The notes: generated by a model from the sequence alone, not told the origin. A stretch of 5,371 nucleotides of DNA from Microcaldota archaeon (GCA_018813445.1 JAHJBR010000173.1:1-5371); one strand, 5' to 3'. Shown: positions 1-4,668, counted from the stretch's first letter. Program-made: numbers and translations.

Positions 1-40
1 CCATAGATGAAACCATGCATCAAACTGTTTTAAATCTTTT

Positions 41-433
41 CTAGGGGGGTTGGGCACGCAAGTTAGCGTGCTTCGTAAGCCATGCCTTTATGGAAAATCG
101 ATTTTTCTTATTTTGCGCAATTGCTATTAGCATAGCGATAACTTCTTCTTCTTTGATTATGAGTCGATAGCCATTAGCTAAAAGAAAAATCTTAGTGGCC
201 TCATAACCGGTTCTTTTGTTGCCATCTATAAATGGATGTCCAAGGATTATTCGCTCGAGCATAATCGTTGCTTTCCAAAACAGAGCTTCACTGTCGTTTC
301 CTTTATAGTCCATCACTCTTTCCAAAGTTGCTTCTAGGTTTCCTATGTTCATTTGTCCTTTTTCCTTGCTGAATTCTTCTATAATTCTATCGTGGATTGA
401 AATTATTTGGAGTGATGAAAGATATTTCAACAT
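41..433 (-). CDS. doc: Doc-like Fic-domain toxin (death-on-curing family)
   Basis: This 130-residue protein is close to the usual length of Doc (death-on-curing) toxins. The active-site loop HPFIDGNKRTG lies at residues 66-76, with H66, F68, D70, N72, K73 and R74. The NKR ending is the Doc form of the motif, whereas AMP-transferring Fic enzymes have GNGR. Phage P1 Doc phosphorylates elongation factor EF-Tu and stops translation; a similar kinase activity here is inferred from the motif. The N-terminus (LSSLQIISIHDRIIEEF) also matches the family's first helix. I see no autoinhibitory (S/T)xxxE(G/N) helix and no antitoxin gene directly upstream, so control by a partner is not visible. The start at 433 is supported by a TATA-like box 25 nt upstream, which implies a leaderless mRNA. 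The tail (about residues 124-130) is encoded by a G-rich, palindromic stretch and may be a late addition. Family call is firm; toxicity is not shown. Confidence 0.88.
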   Translation of the reverse strand: MLKYLSSLQIISIHDRIIEEFSKEKGQMNIGNLEATLERVMDYKGNDSEALFWKATIMLERIILGHPFIDGNKRTGYEATKIFLLANGYRLIIKEEEVIAMLIAIAQNKKNRFSIKAWLTKHANLRAQPP

Positions 434-453
434 ATTTGCTGAACACGAAAGAG

Positions 454-463
454 ATTAATAAAA
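454..463 (-). promoter_or_regulatory. TATA-like box for the Doc gene
   Basis: Read on the minus strand this is TTTTATTAAT, centred about 25 nt before the ATG at 433. That spacing puts transcription start at or next to the start codon. No Shine-Dalgarno sequence lies in between, which agrees with a leaderless transcript. The purine-rich BRE that often precedes an archaeal TATA box is weak here. Confidence 0.5.
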
Positions 464-496
464 CGAATAGGTCTGGGAATTTTGCGGAAAAGTAGG

Positions 497-505
497 TTTT
501 TATAG
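497..505 (+). promoter_or_regulatory. TATA-like box for the HAD hydrolase gene
   Basis: TTTTTATAG is centred about 26 nt before the ATG at 527 and is preceded by a purine-rich BRE-like stretch (GGAAAAGTAGG). The spacing predicts a leaderless mRNA starting at the ATG. A weak AGGT at 512-515 is the only Shine-Dalgarno candidate. This box is back-to-back with the Doc-gene TATA box, about 43 bp away, so the two promoters could influence each other. Confidence 0.55.
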
Positions 506-526
506 TAAGATAGGTAAAATTAGATT

Positions 527-1342
527 ATGAAATCACCATTATTTGGATTTAAGAAAGGCGAGCATCTGATTATTCGTGATTCTGAGATAAGAAGGAAAAG
601 GATTTTTGCTTCTAAACGTCCGATCAGGCATCTTATTTTTGATTTGGATGATAATCTATTTCCTTCAACCCAATTTTCTAATATGGCAAGAAGGAATGCG
701 CTCAATGCAATGATTGAATTTGGATTGGATGCAAAGTATGAGGAATTGGAAAAAATGCTTTTAGATATTATAGGGAAAAGGGGATCTAATTATACTAATC
801 ATTTTGATCTTTTACTGAAGAGATTAAAGGTGCCTGTGCATTATCATGCCGCATTCATTGCTGCGGCTGTAAGGGCTTATCATAATACAAAGAGCACTCT
901 TACCCCTTATCCGGATGTGCATAGAAACCTTATTTCTTTGAGGGAGAATTTTCTTTTGTATGTGGCTAGCGATGGACTGGCTGTGAAACAATGGGATAAA
1001 TTAATCAGAATGGGAATTCCGTTTTTATTTGATGATGTTTTTGTGAGCGAGACTCTAAGAAGGAAAAAAGAACAACCTGCATTCTATACTGGAATTGTGC
1101 AAACAATTGGTGCAAAGCCTGAAGAATGTGTAATGGTTGGGGATAGAGAGGATAGAGATGTGGTTTCTGCGAAAAAGGCAGGGCTTTTTGCAGTCAGGAT
1201 GAGAAGGCCTGATTCCAAGTATTGTGAAGGAAAGACTGTTGCAGATGAAGATATAAAAAGTTTGGATGAGCTTGAAGCAGCTATTATGAGAATTGTGAAC
1301 CACCACGGGCTGAAGCCCGTGGCTTCCTTGTTAGATATATAG
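527..1342 (+). CDS. HAD superfamily subfamily IA hydrolase (TIGR02253-like)
   Basis: This is a 271-residue haloacid-dehalogenase-type phosphohydrolase, probably cytosolic; its substrate cannot be predicted. Motif I is IFDLDDN with nucleophile D39 and acid/base D41. Motif II is VASDG with S148. Motif III is a lysine in RRKKEQPAFY (K180 or K181). Motif IV is GDREDRD with D206 and D211. The helical cap (about 50-125) carries SNYTNHFD and AYHNTK, and VKQWDKLIRMGI follows motif II. These resemble the archaeal HAD-IA family described by TIGR02253, from memory of its consensus. Three oddities stand out. Position 43, normally Thr or Val in DxDx(T/V), is Asn. About 33 basic residues precede the catalytic core, where relatives usually start near the first strand. 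The last residues (about 258-267) are encoded by a palindromic repeat. The start at 527 fits the TATA box, and no other in-frame ATG occurs before motif I. Confidence 0.88.
   Translation: MKSPLFGFKKGEHLIIRDSEIRRKRIFASKRPIRHLIFDLDDNLFPSTQFSNMARRNALNAMIEFGLDAKYEELEKMLLDIIGKRGSNYTNHFDLLLKRLKVPVHYHAAFIAAAVRAYHNTKSTLTPYPDVHRNLISLRENFLLYVASDGLAVKQWDKLIRMGIPFLFDDVFVSETLRRKKEQPAFYTGIVQTIGAKPEECVMVGDREDRDVVSAKKAGLFAVRMRRPDSKYCEGKTVADEDIKSLDELEAAIMRIVNHHGLKPVASLLDI
1303..1322. repeat. Perfect 8-bp hairpin with TGAA loop inside the HAD gene end
   Basis: CCACGGGC (1303-1310), loop TGAA, then GCCCGTGG (1315-1322) form a perfect GC-rich stem. It lies within the last 14 codons of the HAD gene and encodes HHGLKPVA. 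The hairpin could also hinder 3' exonucleases or help end the transcript, but no T-run follows it, so it is not a typical terminator. It fits better as one end of the repeat element. Confidence 0.75.
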
Positions 1343-1390
1343 GGATTCAGGCGGAAGCCACAGCTTATTAGCGTAGGGTCCGCTCCTCCA

Positions 1391-1406
1391 AACGGCTAAA
1401 GCCGTT
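1391..1406. repeat. Perfect 6-bp hairpin with TAAA loop
   Basis: AACGGC (1391-1396), loop TAAA, then GCCGTT (1401-1406). It has the same layout as the hairpin at 1303-1322 (GGCTnAAGCC-type core) and sits in the middle of the palindrome block. It may be a diverged second end of the same element. Confidence 0.6.
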
Positions 1407-1460
1407 CATAATGCGTTTCAATGATGGCTTCCGCGGACCCGTGGCGGTTCAGTGAAAAGG

Positions 1461-1470
1461 TTAAATAAAT
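1461..1470 (+). promoter_or_regulatory. TATA-like box for the cysteine-repeat lipoprotein gene
   Basis: TTAAATAAAT is preceded by a purine-rich BRE-like GTGAAAAGG. Transcription would start around 1490, giving a very short leader before the ATG at 1498. GTGAT at 1490-1494 and AAAGGA at 1482-1487 are weak ribosome-binding candidates. The box lies just outside the palindrome block. Confidence 0.5.
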
Positions 1471-1497
1471 AATGTAATAATAAAGGATTGTGATATC

Positions 1498-2340
1498 ATG
1501 AGTAAAAGTATAATGTTTGCTGTTTTGTTGCTTGGTGCGTTATTGCTTGCAGGATGCACTGAGACGAGTTGTGATAATGATTCAAAGTGTAAAGGATGGC
1601 AGACTTGTGATCTTACAAATAATAGATGTGTGTTAAAATCAGGTTATTGTAATACTGAAAGCGAATGCAATGATACTATGAAGACCTGTGATTTGAAAAA
1701 TCATCTTTGTACTTTTAAGAGTGGGTTGTGCAGACTTACAATGGATTGTCCAACTTGGCAGCTTTGCGATAATATGGCTTGCGTGGCCAGGGCAGGCTAT
1801 TGTGATAATGATACTGTGTGCAAGCCGAATTTAGAATGGTGTAATCCGAATACACACATGTGTTCTCCAAGGCCAGGGCTTTGCTATGATGATTATGATT
1901 GTGAGTGGTGGCAGAGCTGTGAAGTTGGATTGAATAAGTGCATTGCAAGAGAAGACAGATGTGGAGCTGATTATGATTGTGAAACATGGCAGTATTGTAA
2001 TAGCACTACAAATATGTGCAAGGCAAAAACAGGATTCTGTGTAAATGATATGGATTGTTCAAGCTGGCTTAGGTGCGATGAAAATAACAATAAGTGTGTG
2101 GCAAGGGCAGGCTATTGTGAAACAGATAGAGAATGTGCTTCCTGGGAGCTTTGTGATATGAATAAGACGCATAAATGTCAACCGCAAAGAGATCATTGTA
2201 ATGGGCACGGGGATTGTGAGTTCTGGAGAACTTGTAATACAGTAACGCATATGTGTATTACAAAAGTTGGGAATTGTGCAAAGGATAGTGATTGTGCAAC
2301 AGGAGAAGTTTGCGACGATACTAAACACACTTGCGATTAG
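1498..2340 (+). CDS. Secreted lipoprotein of ten tandem four-cysteine repeats
   Basis: This 280-residue protein starts with a signal peptide (residues 1-19: SK, then a hydrophobic core) ending in a lipobox-like LAGC. Cys20 would be lipid-modified and anchor the protein outside the membrane. From Cys25 to the end I count ten tandem units of 24-27 residues, each following C-x5-C-x5/6-C-x4-7-C with a six-residue linker. That is 40 repeat cysteines plus Cys20. Most units have Trp near the middle of the second loop (eight of ten) and Asp or Glu just before the second Cys (eight of ten). The spacing resembles cysteine-rich repeats of bacterial surface proteins (CxxDxDCxxGxxC style), but Trp replaces the usual Gly except in unit 10. 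Four cysteines per unit suggest two disulfides each. Five N-glycosylation sequons occur (units 1, 2, 4, 6, 8). Extracellular location is well supported. Function, perhaps adhesion or binding, is unknown. Confidence 0.85.
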   Translation: MSKSIMFAVLLLGALLLAGCTETSCDNDSKCKGWQTCDLTNNRCVLKSGYCNTESECNDTMKTCDLKNHLCTFKSGLCRLTMDCPTWQLCDNMACVARAGYCDNDTVCKPNLEWCNPNTHMCSPRPGLCYDDYDCEWWQSCEVGLNKCIAREDRCGADYDCETWQYCNSTTNMCKAKTGFCVNDMDCSSWLRCDENNNKCVARAGYCETDRECASWELCDMNKTHKCQPQRDHCNGHGDCEFWRTCNTVTHMCITKVGNCAKDSDCATGEVCDDTKHTCD

Positions 2341-2603
2341 TCTTCGTGGGATTGCCACATTCTTCTTTTTTTATTCATTAATTCTTTAGCTACTGAAAGG
2401 AGTTGAGTGCTTACCTGCAGTGCTTCGGATGGACTTAGTTTTATTGCGGTTGCGCTTACAGTGTTTACTACCCTTACAGTTATTAGTCCATCTCTTGGGA
2501 AACCATTACTTTGAGTGGGTTCATCGCTTTCTATCCTGAATATTGTGCGGTGCTGTTCGCCTTTTTCATCCTTCCACCAATGTATTATCTCATCTTCTAT
2601 CAT
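2337..2603 (-). CDS. Small conserved-looking protein of unknown function (88 residues)
   Basis: I do not recognise this family. The protein is short, charged and lacks signal or membrane segments, so it is probably cytosolic. Residues 3-25 (EIIHWWKDEKGEQHRTIFRIESD) and 40-53 (LITVRVVNTVSATA) look like beta strands. Residues 57-81 (SPSEALQVSTQLLSVAKELMNKK) look like one amphipathic helix with a basic end. A strand-rich part followed by a SPSEA helix suggests a small folded domain, perhaps dimeric. It is real by context: a good Shine-Dalgarno (GAGAGGA, 2609-2615) sits 5 nt before the ATG, and a TATA-like element lies further upstream. Its stop overlaps the lipoprotein stop by 4 bp in convergent orientation. 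It is divergent from the kinase-like gene and may share control with it. Confidence 0.7.
   Translation of the reverse strand: MIEDEIIHWWKDEKGEQHRTIFRIESDEPTQSNGFPRDGLITVRVVNTVSATAIKLSPSEALQVSTQLLSVAKELMNKKRRMWQSHED
2366..2372 (+). terminator. T-tract, possible terminator of the lipoprotein mRNA
   Basis: A run of seven T within TTCTTCTTTTTTTATTC starts 26 nt after the lipoprotein stop. Archaeal RNA polymerase often stops at such U-runs without a hairpin. It lies inside the convergent small gene, so the lipoprotein mRNA would end antisense to that gene's 3' end. Confidence 0.4.
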
Positions 2604-2608
2604 GGGAA

Positions 2609-2615
2609 TCCTCTC
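2609..2615 (-). promoter_or_regulatory. Shine-Dalgarno site of the 88-residue gene
   Basis: GAGAGGA on the minus strand is placed 5 nt before the ATG at 2603. It is the clearest ribosome-binding site in the window and fixes this start. It also shows that leadered mRNAs are used alongside leaderless ones. Confidence 0.6.
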
Positions 2616-2646
2616 TTATCTGGGTAGATATGCAGCAGATTCAACC

Positions 2647-2654
2647 ATTTAAAC
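2647..2654 (-). promoter_or_regulatory. TATA-like box for the 88-residue gene
   Basis: The minus strand reads GTTTAAAT here, preceded by an AT-rich stretch (TTTTTAT). Transcription would start about 25 nt on, near 2625, leaving a leader of roughly 20 nt that contains the Shine-Dalgarno site. A slightly more distal TTTTTATG could be used instead. Confidence 0.4.
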
Positions 2655-2690
2655 ATAAAAACAAGGGATGCTTTCCAGTGGGTTCTCTTA

Positions 2691-2704
2691 TGTACTATAG
2701 TACA
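2691..2704. promoter_or_regulatory. Perfect 14-bp palindrome, candidate operator
   Basis: TGTACTATAGTACA is perfectly self-complementary. It ends 16 bp before the TATA-like box of the kinase-like gene and lies about 37 bp upstream of the likely TATA box of the divergent gene. Such a site suits a dimeric helix-turn-helix regulator, acting as an activator of the kinase promoter or controlling both genes. The regulator itself is not in the window. Confidence 0.5.
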
Positions 2705-2720
2705 AACTTAAAAACAAAAG

Positions 2721-2727
2721 TTTAAAA
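2721..2727 (+). promoter_or_regulatory. TATA-like box for the kinase-like gene
   Basis: TTTAAAA is centred 27 nt before the ATG at 2751 and preceded by a purine-rich BRE-like ACAAAAG. No Shine-Dalgarno is obvious, so the mRNA is probably leaderless. A 6-bp inverted repeat (AAACTT 2704-2709, AAGTTT 2718-2723) partly covers the box and could be a second, weaker regulator site. Confidence 0.5.
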
Positions 2728-2750
2728 GGCCCAGAATACATAACGAAGTT

Positions 2751-3707
2751 ATGAGAAAATCAGCCTCAGCTATGCTGCTCGCAAAAAATGGGCAGTTGAA
2801 CCAAAAAAATCCATTTGCTGGAACACAACCTCTATTCGATAGGTTTCCGGCTATTCAACATCATCTTACTATATTAACTGCCGGAAGTGCACACGAAGCG
2901 ATAGGTGTAAGCTGCATGGTCAAAGCAGTTGTACGAAAAGATGACGATGTACATACTCAGCTAGGAAGACTTATCAGTGATGCTAGATACTTGTTCGATC
3001 TTAAGGAAGCACTGATATCTGCAAAAACAGAAGGAGCATTAGACGAATTAAAACACAGTATTGAAAGCATGGTTGGTGCGATAGCAACGCTTATTAAAAA
3101 AATAAAAGGCAAAATAAAGGGTGTCGAAGAAGAAAAAGCAATCAACATGCGAGCAGAATACGGAGTGGTATTATGTAACGCAGTAAAGGGAATGTGTACT
3201 AGAAAAGTCAGTCCTGAAATGTGTCCTATATCCAACAAAGACATAATGAAGATAATAAGCGACAATGTATCTGTTTCAGGAATCAACGTAGACTATTCGG
3301 TAGAAACCTGGGATGGAATCCATGCAAATCCATTTTTCTTTTCCCTAATTGTAAGTAATATGCTCTCAAATGCCAAACGTGCACTTGAAGGAAAGCCCCC
3401 AGAACTGAAAATTTCTATTGATAAAACAGATTCTATGCATATAACAACATTTGAAGATAGGGGCAGTGGAATGACTGAAAATCAAAAAGAGCTTCTCAAT
3501 TCAGGAAAAGGAACTAGTACTAGGCAGGGTAAAGGACACGGGGAAGGATTCAAATACTGCCAACAACTTGCCCAATCAATGGGTGGGAACCTTCTTGTGG
3601 AAAAAACCGAAATAGGAAAAGGAACTACGATTGTGCTTACTCTTCCTTTAATTGAGATGGAGCTTCCAAGAACAGTGGAACTTCCTCTTGTAGCCAATCT
3701 TAATTAG
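2751..3707 (+). CDS. Soluble histidine-kinase-like ATPase (HATPase_c), no clear H-box
   Basis: The C-terminal part of this 318-residue protein (about 165-300) is a GHKL ATP-binding domain. It has an N-box SNMLSNAKRAL (N203, N207), a G1 box EDRGSGM (D236, G238, G240), a G2 box GKGHGEGF (G260-G266) and a final GGNLLVEKTEIGKGTTIVLTLPL strand pair. This is the catalytic domain of two-component kinases. The N-terminal half is mostly helical and has no membrane segment, PAS or GAF signature that I can see. The usual phospho-acceptor sequence (H-E/D-L-R-N-P) is missing; H48 (SAHEA) and H102 (ELKHSIESM) are the best substitutes. Three cysteines (142, 149, 158) cluster between the helices and the ATPase domain. 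No response regulator is in the window. It could be an orphan kinase, an anti-sigma-like or protein kinase relative, or a non-kinase GHKL ATPase. The ATP-binding fold is certain. Confidence 0.8.
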   Translation: MRKSASAMLLAKNGQLNQKNPFAGTQPLFDRFPAIQHHLTILTAGSAHEAIGVSCMVKAVVRKDDDVHTQLGRLISDARYLFDLKEALISAKTEGALDELKHSIESMVGAIATLIKKIKGKIKGVEEEKAINMRAEYGVVLCNAVKGMCTRKVSPEMCPISNKDIMKIISDNVSVSGINVDYSVETWDGIHANPFFFSLIVSNMLSNAKRALEGKPPELKISIDKTDSMHITTFEDRGSGMTENQKELLNSGKGTSTRQGKGHGEGFKYCQQLAQSMGGNLLVEKTEIGKGTTIVLTLPLIEMELPRTVELPLVANLN

Positions 3708-4282
3708 AAAAACACCAGGAAAACGAATAATGCCATCATACCTCCCCAAACAGGCATGCTCCAATCCATTATCTTTCCCCCATCTAAAGGATGAATTGGA
3801 AGCATGTTAAACATTCCAAGCCAAAAGTTCACAAACGATCCAAAGCCCCAAAGAGATAAACCAGCTATATTAAACGGAAATATGGCTCCTATGAATAGGA
3901 ACATACAACCAATAATCAAATTGCTCAACGGCCCTGCAAGAGAAATCAAACCATTCTGCCTTTTAGTTATGCGCTGAGCCTGTATATAAACTGCTCCGGG
4001 TGCAACAAAAACAAATCCAAGAAAAGAAGTGGCAAGAGCTATAACAAGACCAAGGGGCCACATAAAGAATTCTGCATATGCTCCAAACTTCTGGGCAACA
4101 AACTTGTGCGAAAGCTCATGGATCACAAATCCGATTCCAACGGTTATTGCAAAAAAAGAAATCCTAAGAATCAGAATTGGAATTGAAGAAAAAATTGATG
4201 AGCCTGAAGTAGCAATAGTAAGTGCCAATGAAATAGCAACAACTGAGATAACTATGTCCCTTGCTTCCCTTAAAGATATCAT
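3704..4282 (-). CDS. Site-2 protease, M50 family (intramembrane zinc protease)
   Basis: This is a compact 192-residue polytopic membrane protein with the M50 zinc site: HELSH at 55-59 (H55, E56, H59) and NMLPIHPLDGGK at 159-170, with D167 as third ligand. About five or six hydrophobic segments are visible, near 10-30, 34-54, 76-98, 112-135, 140-160 and 176-192. Enzymes of this family cut membrane-spanning segments, usually after another protease has trimmed the substrate. There is no PDZ or CBS domain, so it is a minimal core like SpoIVFB without additions. The start at 4282 overlaps the stop of the preceding gene in an ATGA, indicating translational coupling. Its stop overlaps the kinase-like gene's stop by 4 bp in convergent orientation. 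The nearby Cdc48-like ATPase could remove or degrade products, but that is inference. The substrate is unknown. Confidence 0.9.
   Translation of the reverse strand: MISLREARDIVISVVAISLALTIATSGSSIFSSIPILILRISFFAITVGIGFVIHELSHKFVAQKFGAYAEFFMWPLGLVIALATSFLGFVFVAPGAVYIQAQRITKRQNGLISLAGPLSNLIIGCMFLFIGAIFPFNIAGLSLWGFGSFVNFWLGMFNMLPIHPLDGGKIMDWSMPVWGGMMALFVFLVFF
4279..4282 (-). promoter_or_regulatory. ATGA stop-start overlap (translational coupling)
   Basis: On the minus strand ATGA contains the start codon of the M50 protease and the TGA stop of the upstream membrane protein. A ribosome finishing the first gene can restart on the second, which tends to fix their ratio. GAGGA (4296-4300 region) and GGTTGA just before the ATG are weak ribosome-binding candidates. 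Confidence 0.7.
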
Positions 4283-4668
4283 TCAACCAACTTTTCCTCA
4301 TAAACTATGCGCACTTTAGAAGGGGAAAAAAGCCCTTCATAGCTTTCCACCACACCCACTGCTTCTTTTCCATCATCCAACCGCACTCTAATCTCTTTAT
4401 GCATCTGCGCATCCTGAAGTGCAAACCCAGATTTCCAAAATCCTAAAAGAGAACGTCCTCCTTTTATTAAAAAAACTCTATCTCCTCTTCTCACTCCCCT
4501 CAAATGAGGATATGCAATCGCAATAACTATAGAAATTCCAAGTACAAGCGCAAGTCCTTTTGCAAGAAACAAAAGATCATCACCTATGAATGCAAATGAC
4601 AGTAGTGCCAATGCAACTCCAACAGCAGTGCATTTCAGGAAAATCGAAAGATTCATGTTCATCATCAT
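4279..4668 (-). CDS. Two-helix membrane protein with C-terminal beta domain, unknown function
   Basis: I do not recognise this 129-residue protein with certainty. Residues 7-29 and 31-53 are hydrophobic and form a membrane hairpin. The rest (about 58-129) is soluble and rich in short strands: RRGDRVFLI, then KEIRVRLDDG, GVVESYEG and SKVRIVYEEKLVE. The layout, a membrane hairpin followed by a small beta domain ending in VRIVYEEKLV, recalls the NfeD partner proteins of membrane proteases, but no NfeD motif is clear. The gene begins with three consecutive ATG codons (4668, 4665, 4662). A TATA-like box 26 nt upstream of the third makes 4662 a plausible leaderless start, while AGGA directly before the first could serve as a ribosome-binding site for the third. 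Its stop overlaps the protease start (ATGA), so the two are very probably made together, perhaps as partners. Confidence 0.8.
   Translation of the reverse strand: MMMNMNLSIFLKCTAVGVALALLSFAFIGDDLLFLAKGLALVLGISIVIAIAYPHLRGVRRGDRVFLIKGGRSLLGFWKSGFALQDAQMHKEIRVRLDDGKEAVGVVESYEGLFSPSKVRIVYEEKLVE

Larger units (their letters stand above)
1299..1450. repeat. GC-rich cluster of palindromes (REP / IS200-IS605-end-like remnant)
   Basis: This stretch is clearly more GC-rich than its surroundings (57% by hand count over 1351-1450) and is full of inverted repeats. The core TGGCTTCC occurs three times in alternating orientation: 1320-1327 (+), 1353-1360 (-) and 1425-1432 (+). CCCGTGGC occurs at 1316-1323 and again at 1438-1445. 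Perfect inverted pairs are 1319-1327 with 1353-1361 (9 bp), 1351-1360 with 1425-1434 (10 bp), and 1376-1383 with 1433-1440 (8 bp). CCACGGG...CCCGTGG hairpins are typical of REP elements and of the ends recognised by IS200/IS605 (Y1) transposases. No transposase or other ORF is visible, so this would be a non-autonomous or decayed element. It spans the end of the HAD gene and most of the intergenic gap before the lipoprotein. Confidence 0.6.

Noticed and set aside
1..40. A gene or control site at the left edge
   Set aside because: Only 40 bases are present, AT-rich with a short ATGCAT palindrome; nothing can be supported.
1055..1306. Minus-strand open frame of 83 codons inside the HAD gene
   Set aside because: It lies wholly inside a gene with intact catalytic motifs and has a composition typical of an antisense shadow; there is no promoter or ribosome-binding site of note.
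1299..1327. Intrinsic terminator for the HAD gene
   Set aside because: The hairpin lies before the stop codon and no T-run follows it; a repeat-element end explains it better.
1343..1497. A CRISPR array or tRNA in the repeat-rich gap
   Set aside because: The repeated units are short, alternate in orientation and are unevenly spaced; no cloverleaf or regular repeat-spacer pattern is present.
1736..2358. Two minus-strand open frames across the lipoprotein gene
   Set aside because: They are His/Cys/Thr-rich products of reading the cysteine repeats backwards; the plus strand has a signal peptide, lipobox and regular repeats.
2543..2725. Plus-strand 60-codon frame over the divergent promoter region
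   Set aside because: It crosses the Shine-Dalgarno, the start of the 88-residue gene and the palindrome, and shows no family features.
4029..4446. Plus-strand frames opposite the protease and membrane protein genes
   Set aside because: They are antisense to genes with clear M50 motifs and an ATGA coupling; their proteins show no domain.
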